64,000 nt of DNA, taken from positions 248,001 through 312,000 of the forward strand of contig CAVTES010000006.1 in the NCBI GenBank assembly GCA_963733885.1, read 5' to 3'. Positions 1-8,878 of the stretch are shown here, in pieces. The translations under genes were made by a program, and so were the position numbers. The notes beneath the pieces are model-generated. The model worked only from the letters and a program-made list of their open reading frames with translations. It was not told where the DNA came from and made no database searches. The stretch is from JACVRW01 sp963733885 (GTDB lineage: Bacteria > Actinomycetota > Thermoleophilia > Solirubrobacterales > Thermoleophilaceae). How positions within the stretch are numbered: position 1 is the stretch's first letter; the number at the start of each line of letters is the position of its first letter.

Positions 1-12
1 TCCGCCGACGGG

Positions 13-774
13 TCAACCCGCCGTTACGGGGGTCCGCAAACAGAGCAGCCCAAGGGCCTCGTCGAGGCCGATGCGCCGGTAGCTCTCCACCGGAACACCG
101 TCCCGAAGAAGCACGCTTCGCTGTCGAAGCATGAGCATCCGGACGTCGGGCTCGACCTCGCCCAGCCGCGACTCGATCGACGCGATGCGGGCACTGTTGC
201 CTTCGGCCCGCAGCCGCTCGATCCGCGTCTCCGGATCCAGGATCGCCTCCACGTACCCCTCGGTCACCGGGTTGGCCGTGATCTCCACGTCGGCGTCCTC
301 CACTCGTCCTGCCGGCGAGTAGGCTAGGCAAGTCCTGAGCCGCCCGCGGGCGCTCGCCACGACCTCGTCGTCCAGCGCCGACTCCGCCGGCGCGCCGTCC
401 TCGACCACCAGGCGGGTGATCCCGCGGTCGTCGATCGCCTCCAGGATCGCCTGCGGCTCCTCCCCCACCACCACCTCCTTGCGCCGCGGCCACACGTCCA
501 GCCGCGCGTGATCCCCGAGCGGCCGGCCCACGTGGAAGAGGTAGTAGTCGGGGTAGACGAAGAAGTCATCCCCGCGGGCGCGATGGAAGTCGTAGAACGC
601 GGTGATCGTCGCGGTGATCAGCGCGCTCGCCCCCACCGCGCCGCAGGGCCGGCTCATCACCACCCCGAGCCGGTCCTGCTCGCCGAAGCCCTCGAACAGG
701 TCCTCGAGCCGCGCCGGCCGACCGTCGACGCGAACCACGAACGAGGAGCTGCTCAACTCCCGTGACGAGTGCAT
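13..774 (-). CDS. Conserved hypothetical protein of the betaine block
   Basis: Protein of about 253 residues that I cannot assign to a family. There is no signal peptide or membrane segment; it looks soluble, with many charged residues and a C-terminal stretch rich in Arg and Glu. It is transcribed divergently from the dimethylglycine dehydrogenase gene. An upstream ATG at 804 would add ten residues, but those codons run across the TGATATATCA palindrome at 782-791. I therefore prefer the ATG at 774, which puts the palindrome just upstream of the start as at two other loci in this window. The context suggests a role in methylated-glycine catabolism. That is inference only. Confidence 0.6.
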   Translation of the reverse strand: MHSSRELSSSSFVVRVDGRPARLEDLFEGFGEQDRLGVVMSRPCGAVGASALITATITAFYDFHRARGDDFFVYPDYYLFHVGRPLGDHARLDVWPRRKEVVVGEEPQAILEAIDDRGITRLVVEDGAPAESALDDEVVASARGRLRTCLAYSPAGRVEDADVEITANPVTEGYVEAILDPETRIERLRAEGNSARIASIESRLGEVEPDVRMLMLRQRSVLLRDGVPVESYRRIGLDEALGLLCLRTPVTAG

Positions 775-781
775 CGGGGTG

Positions 782-791
782 TGATATATCA
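782..791. promoter_or_regulatory. Palindromic operator candidate TGATATATCA, copy 1
   Basis: Perfect 10-bp palindrome in the divergent promoter region between the hypothetical gene and the dimethylglycine dehydrogenase gene. The same ten bases recur at 11337 and 18361, again just upstream of betaine-related genes. AT-rich palindromes of this kind suit GntR/FCD-type repressors, and such a gene lies at 8195. The core also resembles a -10 box, so the site may overlap the promoter. Confidence 0.6.
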
Positions 792-830
792 GGTTTTCGG
801 CCATCCGCCACCGACCCCGAGGTGACCTCA

Positions 831-3383
831 GTGGAAGAGCAGTCTGGAGCAGCGGGCACCCTGCCGGGCACGGCGCGGGCCGTAGTCATCGGCGCCGGCA
901 TCGTCGGCAACAGCCTCGTGGGTCACCTGGCCCGGCTCGGCTGGTCCGACCTCGTCCTGATCGACAAAGGCCCGCTGCCCAACCCTGGCGGCTCGACCGG
1001 CCACGCGTCGAACTTCATCTACCCGGTCGACCACTCTCGCGAGATGACCTCGCTCACCCTCGACAGCGTGCGCCAGTACAGGGAGCTCGACGTCCTCATC
1101 GAGAGCGGCGGTCTCGAGGTGGCGCGCACCGAGGAGCGCATGGAGGAGTTCCGGCGGCGCATGGCGTCGGCGAAGTCGTGGGGAGTCGAGCCGGCGTCGC
1201 TGGTCACGCCCGCGGAGGTGAAAGAGCTCGTCCCGTTCATCGACGAGAGCATCTTGCTCGGCGGCTTCCACACGCCCGGCGTGGGCGTGGTCGACTCGCT
1301 GCGCGCCGGCACGCTGATGCGCGAACAGGCGCAGCAGTCCGGCGCCCTCACGATCTCGGCCAACACCGAGGTGCTCGGCATCGACGTCGAGCGCGGCCGC
1401 GTCCGGCGCGTGCGCACCACGCGCGGCGACGTCGAGGCCGAGGTCGTCGTGATCGCCTGCGGCGTCTGGAGCCCGCGCCTCGCGCGGATGGCCGGCGCGT
1501 CGATACCGCTCACGCCGGCGGTGCATCAGATGCTCGACATCGGCCCGGTGCCGCGCTTCGCGGACGCCAAGTCGAGCATCGAGTACCCGATTGTCCGCGA
1601 CATGGACGTGGGCATGTACGAGCGCCAGGACGGCGGCGGCCTCGAGGTCGGCTCCTACGCCCACCGCCCGATCCTGCACGACCCCGACGAGATCCCCTCG
1701 ATCGAGGAGGCGGCGCTGTCGCCCACCGAGCTGCCCTTCACGCAGGACGACTTCGCCCAGCAGATGGAGCACGCGCTCGAGCTGATGCCGGAGATCGTGG
1801 GGGACGAGTCGGTGGGCATCAAGTACGCGATCAACGGCCTGCTCTCGCTCACGCCGGACGGGCTGCCGATCCTCGGCGAGACGCCGGAGACGAAGGGGCT
1901 GTGGTCGGCGGCCGCGGTGTGGGTGAAGGAGGGGCCGGGAGTCGGCCGCGCGCTCGCCGAGTGGATGGTCGAGGGCGAGTCCGAGATCGACCTGCAGGCC
2001 TCCGACGTGGCCCGCTTCTACGAGCACCAGCGGAGCGTCGCCCACGTGGGGGCGCGCGCGTCCGAGGGCTTCAACAAGACCTACGGCATCGTCCATCCGG
2101 GCGAGCAGTGGGCGTCGAACCGCGACGTGCGGCTGTCCCCCTTCAACGCGCGCGAGCGAGACCTCGACGCCGTGTTCTACGAGGCCGCCGGCTGGGAGCG
2201 GCCGCACTGGTACGAGTCCAACCGGCCGCTGGTCGAGGAGTACGGCCTCGAGGAGCGCGAGGCCGAATGGGACTCGCGCTGGTGGTCGCCGATCATCAAC
2301 GCCGAGCACCTCGCGATGCGCGACCGCGCCGCGATGTTCGACCTCACCGCCTTCTGCGTGTTCGACGTAATCGGGCCGGGGGCGCTCGACGCGGTGCAGC
2401 GCGTCTCGATGCGCCAGATGGATGTGAAGCTCGGCAAGGTCGTTTACACGCCCTGGCTCACCCCCGCCGGCGGCTTCCGCTCCGATCTCACCGTGATGCG
2501 ACTCGGCCACGAGCGCTTCCGGGTGGTCACCGGCGGCGCCCACGGGATGGCCGACCTGAAGTGCCTCGCCGACCATCTCCCCGAGGACGGCACCGCGCAG
2601 GTGTTCGACCTCACCTCGAGCTGGTGCACGCTCGGGCTCTGGGGCCCGCGGGCGCGCGACATCCTGGCCGGCACCACCAGCGCCGACGTCTCGCACGAGG
2701 GCTTTCCGTTCGCCAGCTGCCGGACGATCGAAGTCGGGTCGCTGCGGGTGCTGGCGTCGCGGATCTCGTACGTAGGCGACCTGGGCTGGGAGCTGTACGT
2801 GCCGATCGAGCAGGGCGCGAAGCTGTGGGACGCTGTCGCGGAGGCGGGCGAGCCGCACGGCATCGTGCCCGCCGGGATCGGCGTGTACGGCACCACGGGC
2901 CGGCTTGAGAAGTGCTACCGCGCGTTCGGGTTCGAGCTGGACGGCGAGTACGACGTGGTCGAGGCAGGCATGGCGTGGGGCAAGGTGAAGGAGCAGGACT
3001 TCGTGGGCAAGGAGGCGCACCTGCGCCAACGCGAGGAGGACCCCGCGGCGGTGATGTGCACGCTCACGGCCGACGACCACACCTCCGCGAGCGGCGTCAA
3101 GCGCTACATGCTGGGCGGCGAGCCGATCGTCACGCGCGACGGCGCCCCGCTGACCGACGGCAAGGGCCGCCGCTCGTTCGTCACGAGCGCCGGGGCGGGT
3201 CCGTCGGTGGGCAAGCACATCCTGCTGTCCTACCTGCCGCCCGAATACGCCGTGGTCGGCGAGCAGCTCGCCGTGGAGTACATGAACGAGCGCTATCCGG
3301 TGACGGTCGACCGCGCCGACTCCACGCCGCTATTCGACCCCGACAACGAGCGGGTGAAGGCGGCAGACCCGGTCCTGACATGA
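831..3383 (+). CDS. Dimethylglycine/sarcosine dehydrogenase-like FAD protein (DAO + GcvT domains)
   Basis: Protein of about 850 residues with the two-part layout of dimethylglycine or sarcosine dehydrogenase. The N-terminal DAO-type FAD domain starts with a Rossmann motif (VVIGAGIVGN near residue 20) followed by GSTGHAS, where relatives attach FAD to His. The C-terminal half is a GcvT-like folate-binding domain. The family oxidatively demethylates dimethylglycine or sarcosine and passes electrons to ETF. I chose the GTG at 831 because GAGGTGA lies five bases upstream; GTGs at 762 and 822 are also in frame. The stop overlaps etfB (ATGA), so dehydrogenase and acceptor are co-translated. The exact substrate cannot be read from sequence. 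Confidence 0.88.
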   Translation: MEEQSGAAGTLPGTARAVVIGAGIVGNSLVGHLARLGWSDLVLIDKGPLPNPGGSTGHASNFIYPVDHSREMTSLTLDSVRQYRELDVLIESGGLEVARTEERMEEFRRRMASAKSWGVEPASLVTPAEVKELVPFIDESILLGGFHTPGVGVVDSLRAGTLMREQAQQSGALTISANTEVLGIDVERGRVRRVRTTRGDVEAEVVVIACGVWSPRLARMAGASIPLTPAVHQMLDIGPVPRFADAKSSIEYPIVRDMDVGMYERQDGGGLEVGSYAHRPILHDPDEIPSIEEAALSPTELPFTQDDFAQQMEHALELMPEIVGDESVGIKYAINGLLSLTPDGLPILGETPETKGLWSAAAVWVKEGPGVGRALAEWMVEGESEIDLQASDVARFYEHQRSVAHVGARASEGFNKTYGIVHPGEQWASNRDVRLSPFNARERDLDAVFYEAAGWERPHWYESNRPLVEEYGLEEREAEWDSRWWSPIINAEHLAMRDRAAMFDLTAFCVFDVIGPGALDAVQRVSMRQMDVKLGKVVYTPWLTPAGGFRSDLTVMRLGHERFRVVTGGAHGMADLKCLADHLPEDGTAQVFDLTSSWCTLGLWGPRARDILAGTTSADVSHEGFPFASCRTIEVGSLRVLASRISYVGDLGWELYVPIEQGAKLWDAVAEAGEPHGIVPAGIGVYGTTGRLEKCYRAFGFELDGEYDVVEAGMAWGKVKEQDFVGKEAHLRQREEDPAAVMCTLTADDHTSASGVKRYMLGGEPIVTRDGAPLTDGKGRRSFVTSAGAGPSVGKHILLSYLPPEYAVVGEQLAVEYMNERYPVTVDRADSTPLFDPDNERVKAADPVLT

Positions 3384-4147
3384 GGATCCTCGTCTGCGTA
3401 AAGCGCGTGCCGCTCACGGGCGGGCGGATGGTGCTCACCGCCGACGAGCAGGCGATCGAGACGCGCCACCTGGGCTTCACGATCAGCCCTCATGAGGAGT
3501 GTGGTGTGGAGGAGGCGGTGCGGCTGGTGGAGGCGCACGGCGGCTCGGTCACGGTGCTCACGTTGGGGCCGCCTGAGGCTGAGGAGCAGGTGCGGGACAT
3601 GCTGGCTGTCGGGGCCGACCAGGGCTTGTTGCTCGTCAACGACAGCAATGAGGAGTGGGATCCGCAGGGGACTGCCTCCGCGGTGGTGGCGGCCGTTTCG
3701 GCTGAGGAGGCTTCCGGCGGAGGGTTCGACCTCATCGTCTTCGGCAACGAGTCCGCCGATTCGGGCGGGTACCAGGTGGGGATCCGGGTGGCGCACGCGT
3801 TGGGGCGGCCGATCGTGACGGGCCTGAAGGGCCTGTCGGTCGAGGACGGCCAGGCGCGCTGCGAGCAGGAAGTGCAGGGCGGCCGCGACGTGTACGTGGT
3901 GCCGCTGCCCGCCGTGGTGTCGGTGCTCGAAGGGATCAACCTGCCGCGCTACCCGTCGGTGCCGGCCAAGCTGAGGGCGCGCTCTAAGCCGGTGGAGACG
4001 AGCACGCCCGAGCGCCCCGAGCCCCGCCTCGAGAAGCTGCGACTGATGGTGCCACCCGGCCAGGGCAAGCAGGCGGAGGTGCTGGGGCAAGGGCCGGAAG
4101 CGGCGCCGCGAGTGGTCGAGATCATGCGCGAGATCGGCGTCGCATGA
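3380..4147 (+). CDS. etfB: Electron transfer flavoprotein beta subunit
   Basis: Protein of 255 residues beginning MRILVCVKRVP, the typical ETF-beta start. It carries the AMP-binding/ETF fold with conserved LTLGPPEAEEQ and the FGNESADSGGYQVG segment. It pairs with the alpha subunit to take electrons from the upstream dehydrogenase. Its start overlaps the preceding stop (ATGA at 3380). An IS30 element now begins one base after its stop codon and separates it from etfA. Length and reading frame are intact. Confidence 0.93.
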   Translation: MRILVCVKRVPLTGGRMVLTADEQAIETRHLGFTISPHEECGVEEAVRLVEAHGGSVTVLTLGPPEAEEQVRDMLAVGADQGLLLVNDSNEEWDPQGTASAVVAAVSAEEASGGGFDLIVFGNESADSGGYQVGIRVAHALGRPIVTGLKGLSVEDGQARCEQEVQGGRDVYVVPLPAVVSVLEGINLPRYPSVPAKLRARSKPVETSTPERPEPRLEKLRLMVPPGQGKQAEVLGQGPEAAPRVVEIMREIGVA

Positions 4148-4148
4148 C

Positions 4149-5250
4149 CGACTGTCCTGCCCTGTGGGGGGGCGGCTTCAGGCGGTCATCGCAACAGCAG
4201 CTCCGACATCTTCTCAGCTGGGTTGCGCCAGTCGAGCGTTTGTCTGGGTCTGCGGTTGAGTTCGGCGGCGACGTGATCGAGTTCGCGTTGGCTGTGCACG
4301 GCGAGGTCGGTGCCTTTGGGGAAGTACTGGCGCAGCAGCCCGTTGGTGTTCTCGTTGGAGCCGCGCTGCCAGGGCGAGTGGGGGTCGCAGAAGTAGACCT
4401 TGACGCCGGTGTCGACCGTGAAGTCGAGGTGGCGGGCCATCTCCTTGCCTTGGTCCCAGGTCAGGGACAGGCGCAAATGGTCGGGCAGCCGCTTGATCTG
4501 CTCGGCCAGTTTGGCGGTCACGGTCTCGGTGCTGGCGTCGTTGCCGAGGTAGCTCAGCAGCACGTAGCGGGTCTGGCGCTCGACCAGCGTGCCGATATAG
4601 GAGCGGTTTTGCTTGCCGACCAGCAGGTCGCCCTCCCAGTGGCCGGGCACGGCCCGGTCTGCGACCTCGGCGGGGCGCTCAGAGATCGACACCATGTCCC
4701 TGATCTGGCCCCGGCCGGTGGGCCCGCTGCGCGGCTTGCGCTTCGAGCGGCCGCTGCGCAGGTAACGGGCCAGGTCCTTGCGCAGGCGGCCCCGGGACTG
4801 CACGTAGAGCGACTGGTAGATCGTCTCCGCGGCGATGCGCATCTCCTCGTCGTCGGGGTAGTCGAGCCTCAGTCTGGCCGAGATCTGCTGCGGCGAAAAG
4901 CGCTCGCAGAGCATCTGCTGGACTCGCCGACGCAGCCTCTGGTTGCTGGCCAGCTTGGCCGGCTTGGGCCGACGCGCCGCCAGCCAGGCCCGATCCTCGG
5001 CCCGCGTCGCCCGATAGCCGGCCCTGCCCCGCACACCGCCGACCTCGCGACTGACCGTCGACGGCGCCCTGCCGATCCGCCGCGCGATCGCCCGAAACGA
5101 ATCGCCGCCAGCGATCCCGGCGCGGATCTCCTCCCGCTCCACAAGCGACAGCCGCACCACTCGCCTCCAATCCGGTCAACACAACAAGGTCAATGTTGCG
5201 ATAACCGATGGAGACCACCGGGACATAGACCCCAAAAGTCAGGACACTCG
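4149..5250. mobile_element. IS30-family insertion sequence between etfB and etfA
   Basis: Element of about 1.1 kb. The left end reads CGACTGTCCTG (4149-4159) and the right end, read inward, CGAGTGTCCTG (5240-5250). The match continues imperfectly to 17 of 21 positions. Two bases, AC, flank both sides (4147-4148 and 5251-5252), fitting the short target duplication of this family. Removing the element and one AC restores an etfB stop followed two bases later by the etfA GTG. It carries one transposase gene on the minus strand and no passenger gene. Confidence 0.88.
4186..5160 (-). CDS. IS30-family transposase
   Basis: Protein of 324 residues. The N-terminus holds the helix-turn-helix typical of IS30 (FRAIARRIGRAPSTVSREV near residues 22-40). 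The catalytic core follows: GHWEGDLLVG carries the first Asp, LTWDQGKEM the second Asp, and NENTNGLLRQYFPKGTD the Glu. All three DDE residues and the typical ending (LNRRPRQTLDWRNPAE) are present, so the enzyme looks functional. It reads opposite to the interrupted etf operon. Confidence 0.96.
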   Translation of the reverse strand: MVRLSLVEREEIRAGIAGGDSFRAIARRIGRAPSTVSREVGGVRGRAGYRATRAEDRAWLAARRPKPAKLASNQRLRRRVQQMLCERFSPQQISARLRLDYPDDEEMRIAAETIYQSLYVQSRGRLRKDLARYLRSGRSKRKPRSGPTGRGQIRDMVSISERPAEVADRAVPGHWEGDLLVGKQNRSYIGTLVERQTRYVLLSYLGNDASTETVTAKLAEQIKRLPDHLRLSLTWDQGKEMARHLDFTVDTGVKVYFCDPHSPWQRGSNENTNGLLRQYFPKGTDLAVHSQRELDHVAAELNRRPRQTLDWRNPAEKMSELLLR

Positions 5251-5252
5251 AC

Positions 5253-6212
5253 GTGACTGTGCTCGTTCTGGTGGAGCATCAGGACGGCCATCCTGACGAG
5301 CTGTCGTTGCAGGCGCTGGCGCTGGCGCGCGGCCTGGGCGGGGAACTCGAAGCGCTGCTGGTCGGCCCGGGCGCCACGGCCGCCGCGAACGAGCTCGGCG
5401 CGCACGGCGTGACCACCGCCCACGTCACGGAGGACGACCGCCTCGCCGCCTACGCACCGGCCGCCTGGGCGCGCTGCGTCACCGAAGTCGCCAACAGCGC
5501 CAACCCGAGCGCCATCGTCGCCGCGGGCTCCAACAGCGGCAACGAGGTGATGGCCCACGTCGCTGCGCGGCTGGACCTGCCGTTCGCCTCGAACTGCACG
5601 AAAGCGAGTGAAGACGGCACGGTCACGCGCGTGAGATGGGGCGGCAGCCTCCTGGAGGAAGCAAGACTCAAGGGCTCCCCCTTATTGCTGTCGTGTGCGC
5701 CGCACGCGGTGCAGCCGGCGACCACCAACGGCGCAGCTACGCCGGCGGTACAGGCGTTAGAGCCGGAAATGACCGAAGCGGACCTGATCGTGCAGGTCAA
5801 GGAGCGCGTCCAAGCGGAGACCAAAGGCATATCGCTCGCCGAGGCCAAGGTCGTCATCAGCGGCGGCCGCGGCGTCGGGTCCGCCGACGGGTTCGGCATC
5901 CTCGAGGAGCTGGCCGGCCTCCTGAACGCTGCCGTCGGCTGCTCGCGCGTGGTGACGATGGCCGGCTGGCGCCCACACACGGACCAGGTGGGGCAGACGG
6001 GCACCAAGGTCTCGCCCGACCTGTACATCGCGTGCGGCATCAGTGGCGCCACTCAGCACATCGCCGGCTGCAAGGGCGCGAAGAAGATCCTCGCGATCAA
6101 CTCCGACGCCGAGGCGCCGATCCTGAGCAACGCCGACTACGCCGTGATCGGCGACCTCACCGAGATCGTGCCGGCCATCATCGCCGAACTGAAGCGGGAG
6201 CGGTCGGGATAG
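5253..6212 (+). CDS. etfA: Electron transfer flavoprotein alpha subunit
   Basis: Protein of 319 residues. The N-terminal ETF domain is followed by the C-terminal FAD-binding domain with SGGRGVGS, GWRPHTDQVGQTG, YIACGISGATQH and a closing INSDAEAPI stretch. It forms the FAD-carrying half of the ETF dimer with the upstream beta subunit. The start is GTG, two bases after the IS30 right end. The terminal repeat of the element supplies an AGGA eight bases upstream, so translation may still initiate well. Transcription from the dehydrogenase promoter must now pass through the insertion. Confidence 0.92.
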   Translation: MTVLVLVEHQDGHPDELSLQALALARGLGGELEALLVGPGATAAANELGAHGVTTAHVTEDDRLAAYAPAAWARCVTEVANSANPSAIVAAGSNSGNEVMAHVAARLDLPFASNCTKASEDGTVTRVRWGGSLLEEARLKGSPLLLSCAPHAVQPATTNGAATPAVQALEPEMTEADLIVQVKERVQAETKGISLAEAKVVISGGRGVGSADGFGILEELAGLLNAAVGCSRVVTMAGWRPHTDQVGQTGTKVSPDLYIACGISGATQHIAGCKGAKKILAINSDAEAPILSNADYAVIGDLTEIVPAIIAELKRERSG

Positions 6213-6309
6213 TGGGGGCCGAGCGATAGACGTCGCGATCGGAGCTGTCGCGCTCGCCGCGGCGCTCGCGGTCAGCGGCTTCCTCTTTGCCCGTCGTACA
6301 CGGCTGCTC

Positions 6310-8205
6310 GTGAACCTGCTTCGCATGGGCAAGCCCGTCGCGCGCTTCGACGACATCCCGACCCGAGCAAAGTACGAGGCCACCATCGTCCTCGGCCAGC
6401 GCAAGCTGCTCCAGCGCCTCGTGCCGGGCGTCATACACACCGCGATCTTCTGGGGCTTCCTCGTCCTCTTCCCCACGATCGTGATCGCGATGATCGGAGC
6501 GGTCGACCGCGAGGCCACGGTCCCGTGGCTCGGCCACCAGGGCTGGTTCGCGCTGATGGTGGACGTGTTCGCCGTGCTCGTCCTGGCCGGCGTGGTTGGC
6601 GCGGCCTTCATCCGGAAGGTCCAGCGCCCGAAGCGCTTCGAGGGCAGCCACCTCGGCGAGGCCGACCTGATCCTCGCCCTCATCGCCGGCATCGTCACCA
6701 CTCTGCTGCTTTGGCACGCGACAAGAATCGCGCTGAACATGAACGAGTGGCCGGCGAGCTGGTCGCCCGTCTCGGACGCCCTCTCGAACCTCTTCGCGGA
6801 CAACACTGCGACCGAGGTGCTCGAGCGCCTCTTCGTCTGGGCCCACGTGCTGATCATCCTCACCTTCCTCGCATATCTCCCCCACTCGAAGCACCTGCAC
6901 ATCGCCACGGCGGCGGTCAACGTCTTCTTCGCCTCCACGCGCGCCCGCGGGCACCTCGAGCCGCTCCGCTTCGACGTGCCCGACGACGAGATGCGCTTCG
7001 GCGCCGGGACCGTCGAGGACATGACCTGGAAGCAGACGCTCGACACCTTTTCCTGCACCGAGTGCGGCCGCTGCCAGGACGTCTGCCCGGCCTGGACGAC
7101 CGGCAAGGAGCTCTCGCCCAAGCTGCTGATCATGGCGCTGCGCGACCAGGTCTTCGCCGAAGGGCCGGCGCTAGTCCGCAAAGCTGACGGCGAGTTCGAG
7201 CCGGCTCCGCTCGTGCCGAACGCGGTGAAGGACGAGATCGTCTGGGACTGCGTGACCTGCGGCGCCTGCGTGCGCGAGTGCCCGGTATCGATCGAGCACG
7301 TGGACCACATCGTCGACCTGCGCCGCCACCTGGTGATGGTGGACTCGCGCTTCCCGAACGAGGCGGAGCAGATGCTGCGCGACGTCGAGCGTGCCTCGAA
7401 CCCATGGGGCAAGCCGCAGACCGAGCGCGCCGACTGGGCCGAGCGCCTCGGCGTGCGCGTGCTCGAGCCCGGGGACCCGGCGCCGGAGATCCTCTACTGG
7501 GTCGGCTGCGCCGCCTCCTTCGACGAGCGCGCCCGCACGGCGGCCGAGTCGACCGCCAAGCTGCTGAAAGCGGCCGGGATCGACTTCGCCATCCTCGGCC
7601 CGCGCGAGGCCTGCACCGGCGACCCGGCCCGGCGCATGGGCAACGAGTACCTCTTCCAGGCCTACGCGGAGCAGAACGTCGGCACGCTGAACGAGTCGGG
7701 CGTGAAGAAGGTCGTGGCGAGCTGCCCGCACTGCTTCAACACGCTCAGCAACGAATACCCGGACTTCGGCGGCGACTACGAGGTGGTCCACCACTCCGAG
7801 CTGCTGGCCGAACTGGTGCGCGACGGCCGGCTCGAGCCGAGCGCGAACGGCGGCGCGATCACCTACCACGACTCCTGCTACCTCGCGCGCCACAACGACG
7901 TGCTCGAGGGCCCGCGCGAGCTCGTGGCCGCGGTGGGCGAGCCGATCGAGATGGAGCGCAGCGGCAAGCGCACCTTCTGCTGCGGCGCCGGCGGCGCCCA
8001 CATGTGGATGGAGGAGCGCGCCGGCAAGATCAACGAGGAGCGAGCCCGCGAGGCGGCCGAGACCGGCGCCGACACGCTCGCCGTGGCCTGCCCGTTCTGT
8101 ACGGTCATGCTCGACGACGGCGTACGACAGCGCGGCGACGAGCTGCGCGTCGTGGACGTGGCCACCCTGCTCGCCGAGTCGCTCGAGGAACACGATGGCC
8201 GCTGA
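6310..8205 (+). CDS. Membrane Fe-S oxidoreductase (4Fe-4S + two CCG domains), ETF partner
   Basis: Protein of about 631 residues in three parts. Residues 1-200 hold several membrane helices in a NarI-like arrangement. Two 4Fe-4S motifs follow (CTECGRCQDVCPA and CVTCGACVRECPV). Two cysteine-rich CCG domains end the protein (SCPHC, then YHDSCYLARHN, FCCGAGG and ACPFC). Such proteins pass electrons from ETF to quinone. The start is uncertain: about 28 sense codons upstream of the GTG at 6310 encode a further helix, but no start codon is in that frame. A one-base shift would join it to a GTG at 6212 that touches the etfA stop. Confidence 0.85.
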   Translation: MNLLRMGKPVARFDDIPTRAKYEATIVLGQRKLLQRLVPGVIHTAIFWGFLVLFPTIVIAMIGAVDREATVPWLGHQGWFALMVDVFAVLVLAGVVGAAFIRKVQRPKRFEGSHLGEADLILALIAGIVTTLLLWHATRIALNMNEWPASWSPVSDALSNLFADNTATEVLERLFVWAHVLIILTFLAYLPHSKHLHIATAAVNVFFASTRARGHLEPLRFDVPDDEMRFGAGTVEDMTWKQTLDTFSCTECGRCQDVCPAWTTGKELSPKLLIMALRDQVFAEGPALVRKADGEFEPAPLVPNAVKDEIVWDCVTCGACVRECPVSIEHVDHIVDLRRHLVMVDSRFPNEAEQMLRDVERASNPWGKPQTERADWAERLGVRVLEPGDPAPEILYWVGCAASFDERARTAAESTAKLLKAAGIDFAILGPREACTGDPARRMGNEYLFQAYAEQNVGTLNESGVKKVVASCPHCFNTLSNEYPDFGGDYEVVHHSELLAELVRDGRLEPSANGGAITYHDSCYLARHNDVLEGPRELVAAVGEPIEMERSGKRTFCCGAGGAHMWMEERAGKINEERAREAAETGADTLAVACPFCTVMLDDGVRQRGDELRVVDVATLLAESLEEHDGR

Positions 8206-8878
8206 GCCCACAACGATCCCGCCCGAGGAGGCGCCGGCCGCGAAGCTGGTGGCCGAGCGCGCCTACGTGGAGCTGCGCGACCGCATCGTGACGCTCCGCC
8301 TCGGCCCCGGCACCGCGCTGCGCGAGGACGAGCTGATGCGCGAGATGGGGATCGGCCGCACGCCTCTGCGCGAGGCGGTGAAGCGCCTGGCGCTCGAGAA
8401 CCTGGTGGCGGTGCAGCCCCGGCGGGGCACCTTCGTCACGGACGTGGAGGCCGCCGACATCGTGAACATCACCGAGGTGCGCGCGGAGCTCGAGGGCTAC
8501 GCGGCCGAGCTGGCGGCGCTGCGGATGAACGGCGAGGCGCGCAGTGCGGCGGAGGCGCTCGTGGACGAGATCGAGGAGGTCACCCAGCCCCACGAGCAGG
8601 AGTGGCTGATGCGCTTCGACGAGCGCATCCACCACTTCATCTGGGAAGCGTCCGGCAACCCCTACCTGGTCGAGACGCTCGAGCGGTACTTCACCCACTC
8701 GCTCCGCATCTGGTACCTGGTGCTCGACCGCGTGCCGGGCCTCGGCCACGCCGTGCACGACCAGATGCACCTGCTCGAGGCCCTGCTCGGGCGCGACGGC
8801 GCCCGCGCGCGCACCATCATGCGCGAGCACGTGCTCGCCTTCCAGCGCGAGATCCTGGCCGCATTCAGCCGGGCCTGA
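8195..8878 (+). CDS. GntR-family transcriptional regulator, FCD subfamily
   Basis: Protein of 227 residues. An N-terminal winged helix (LREDELMREMGIGRTPLREAV near residues 43-63) is followed by an all-helical FCD ligand domain. The metal-binding His/Asp residues are visible in FDERIHHFIWEAS, HDQMHLLEAL and MREHV. The gene overlaps the Fe-S oxidoreductase by 11 bases and is the last of its operon. Regulators placed this way usually control their own operon. It is the natural candidate to bind the TGATATATCA palindrome found at three promoters in this window. That link is inference. Confidence 0.92.
   Translation: MAAEPTTIPPEEAPAAKLVAERAYVELRDRIVTLRLGPGTALREDELMREMGIGRTPLREAVKRLALENLVAVQPRRGTFVTDVEAADIVNITEVRAELEGYAAELAALRMNGEARSAAEALVDEIEEVTQPHEQEWLMRFDERIHHFIWEASGNPYLVETLERYFTHSLRIWYLVLDRVPGLGHAVHDQMHLLEALLGRDGARARTIMREHVLAFQREILAAFSRA

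Noticed and set aside
828..3218. Open frame of about 800 codons antisense to the dimethylglycine dehydrogenase
   Set aside because: Its composition is His/Arg/Ala-biased, no domain is visible, and the sense strand encodes a complete enzyme with clear motifs.
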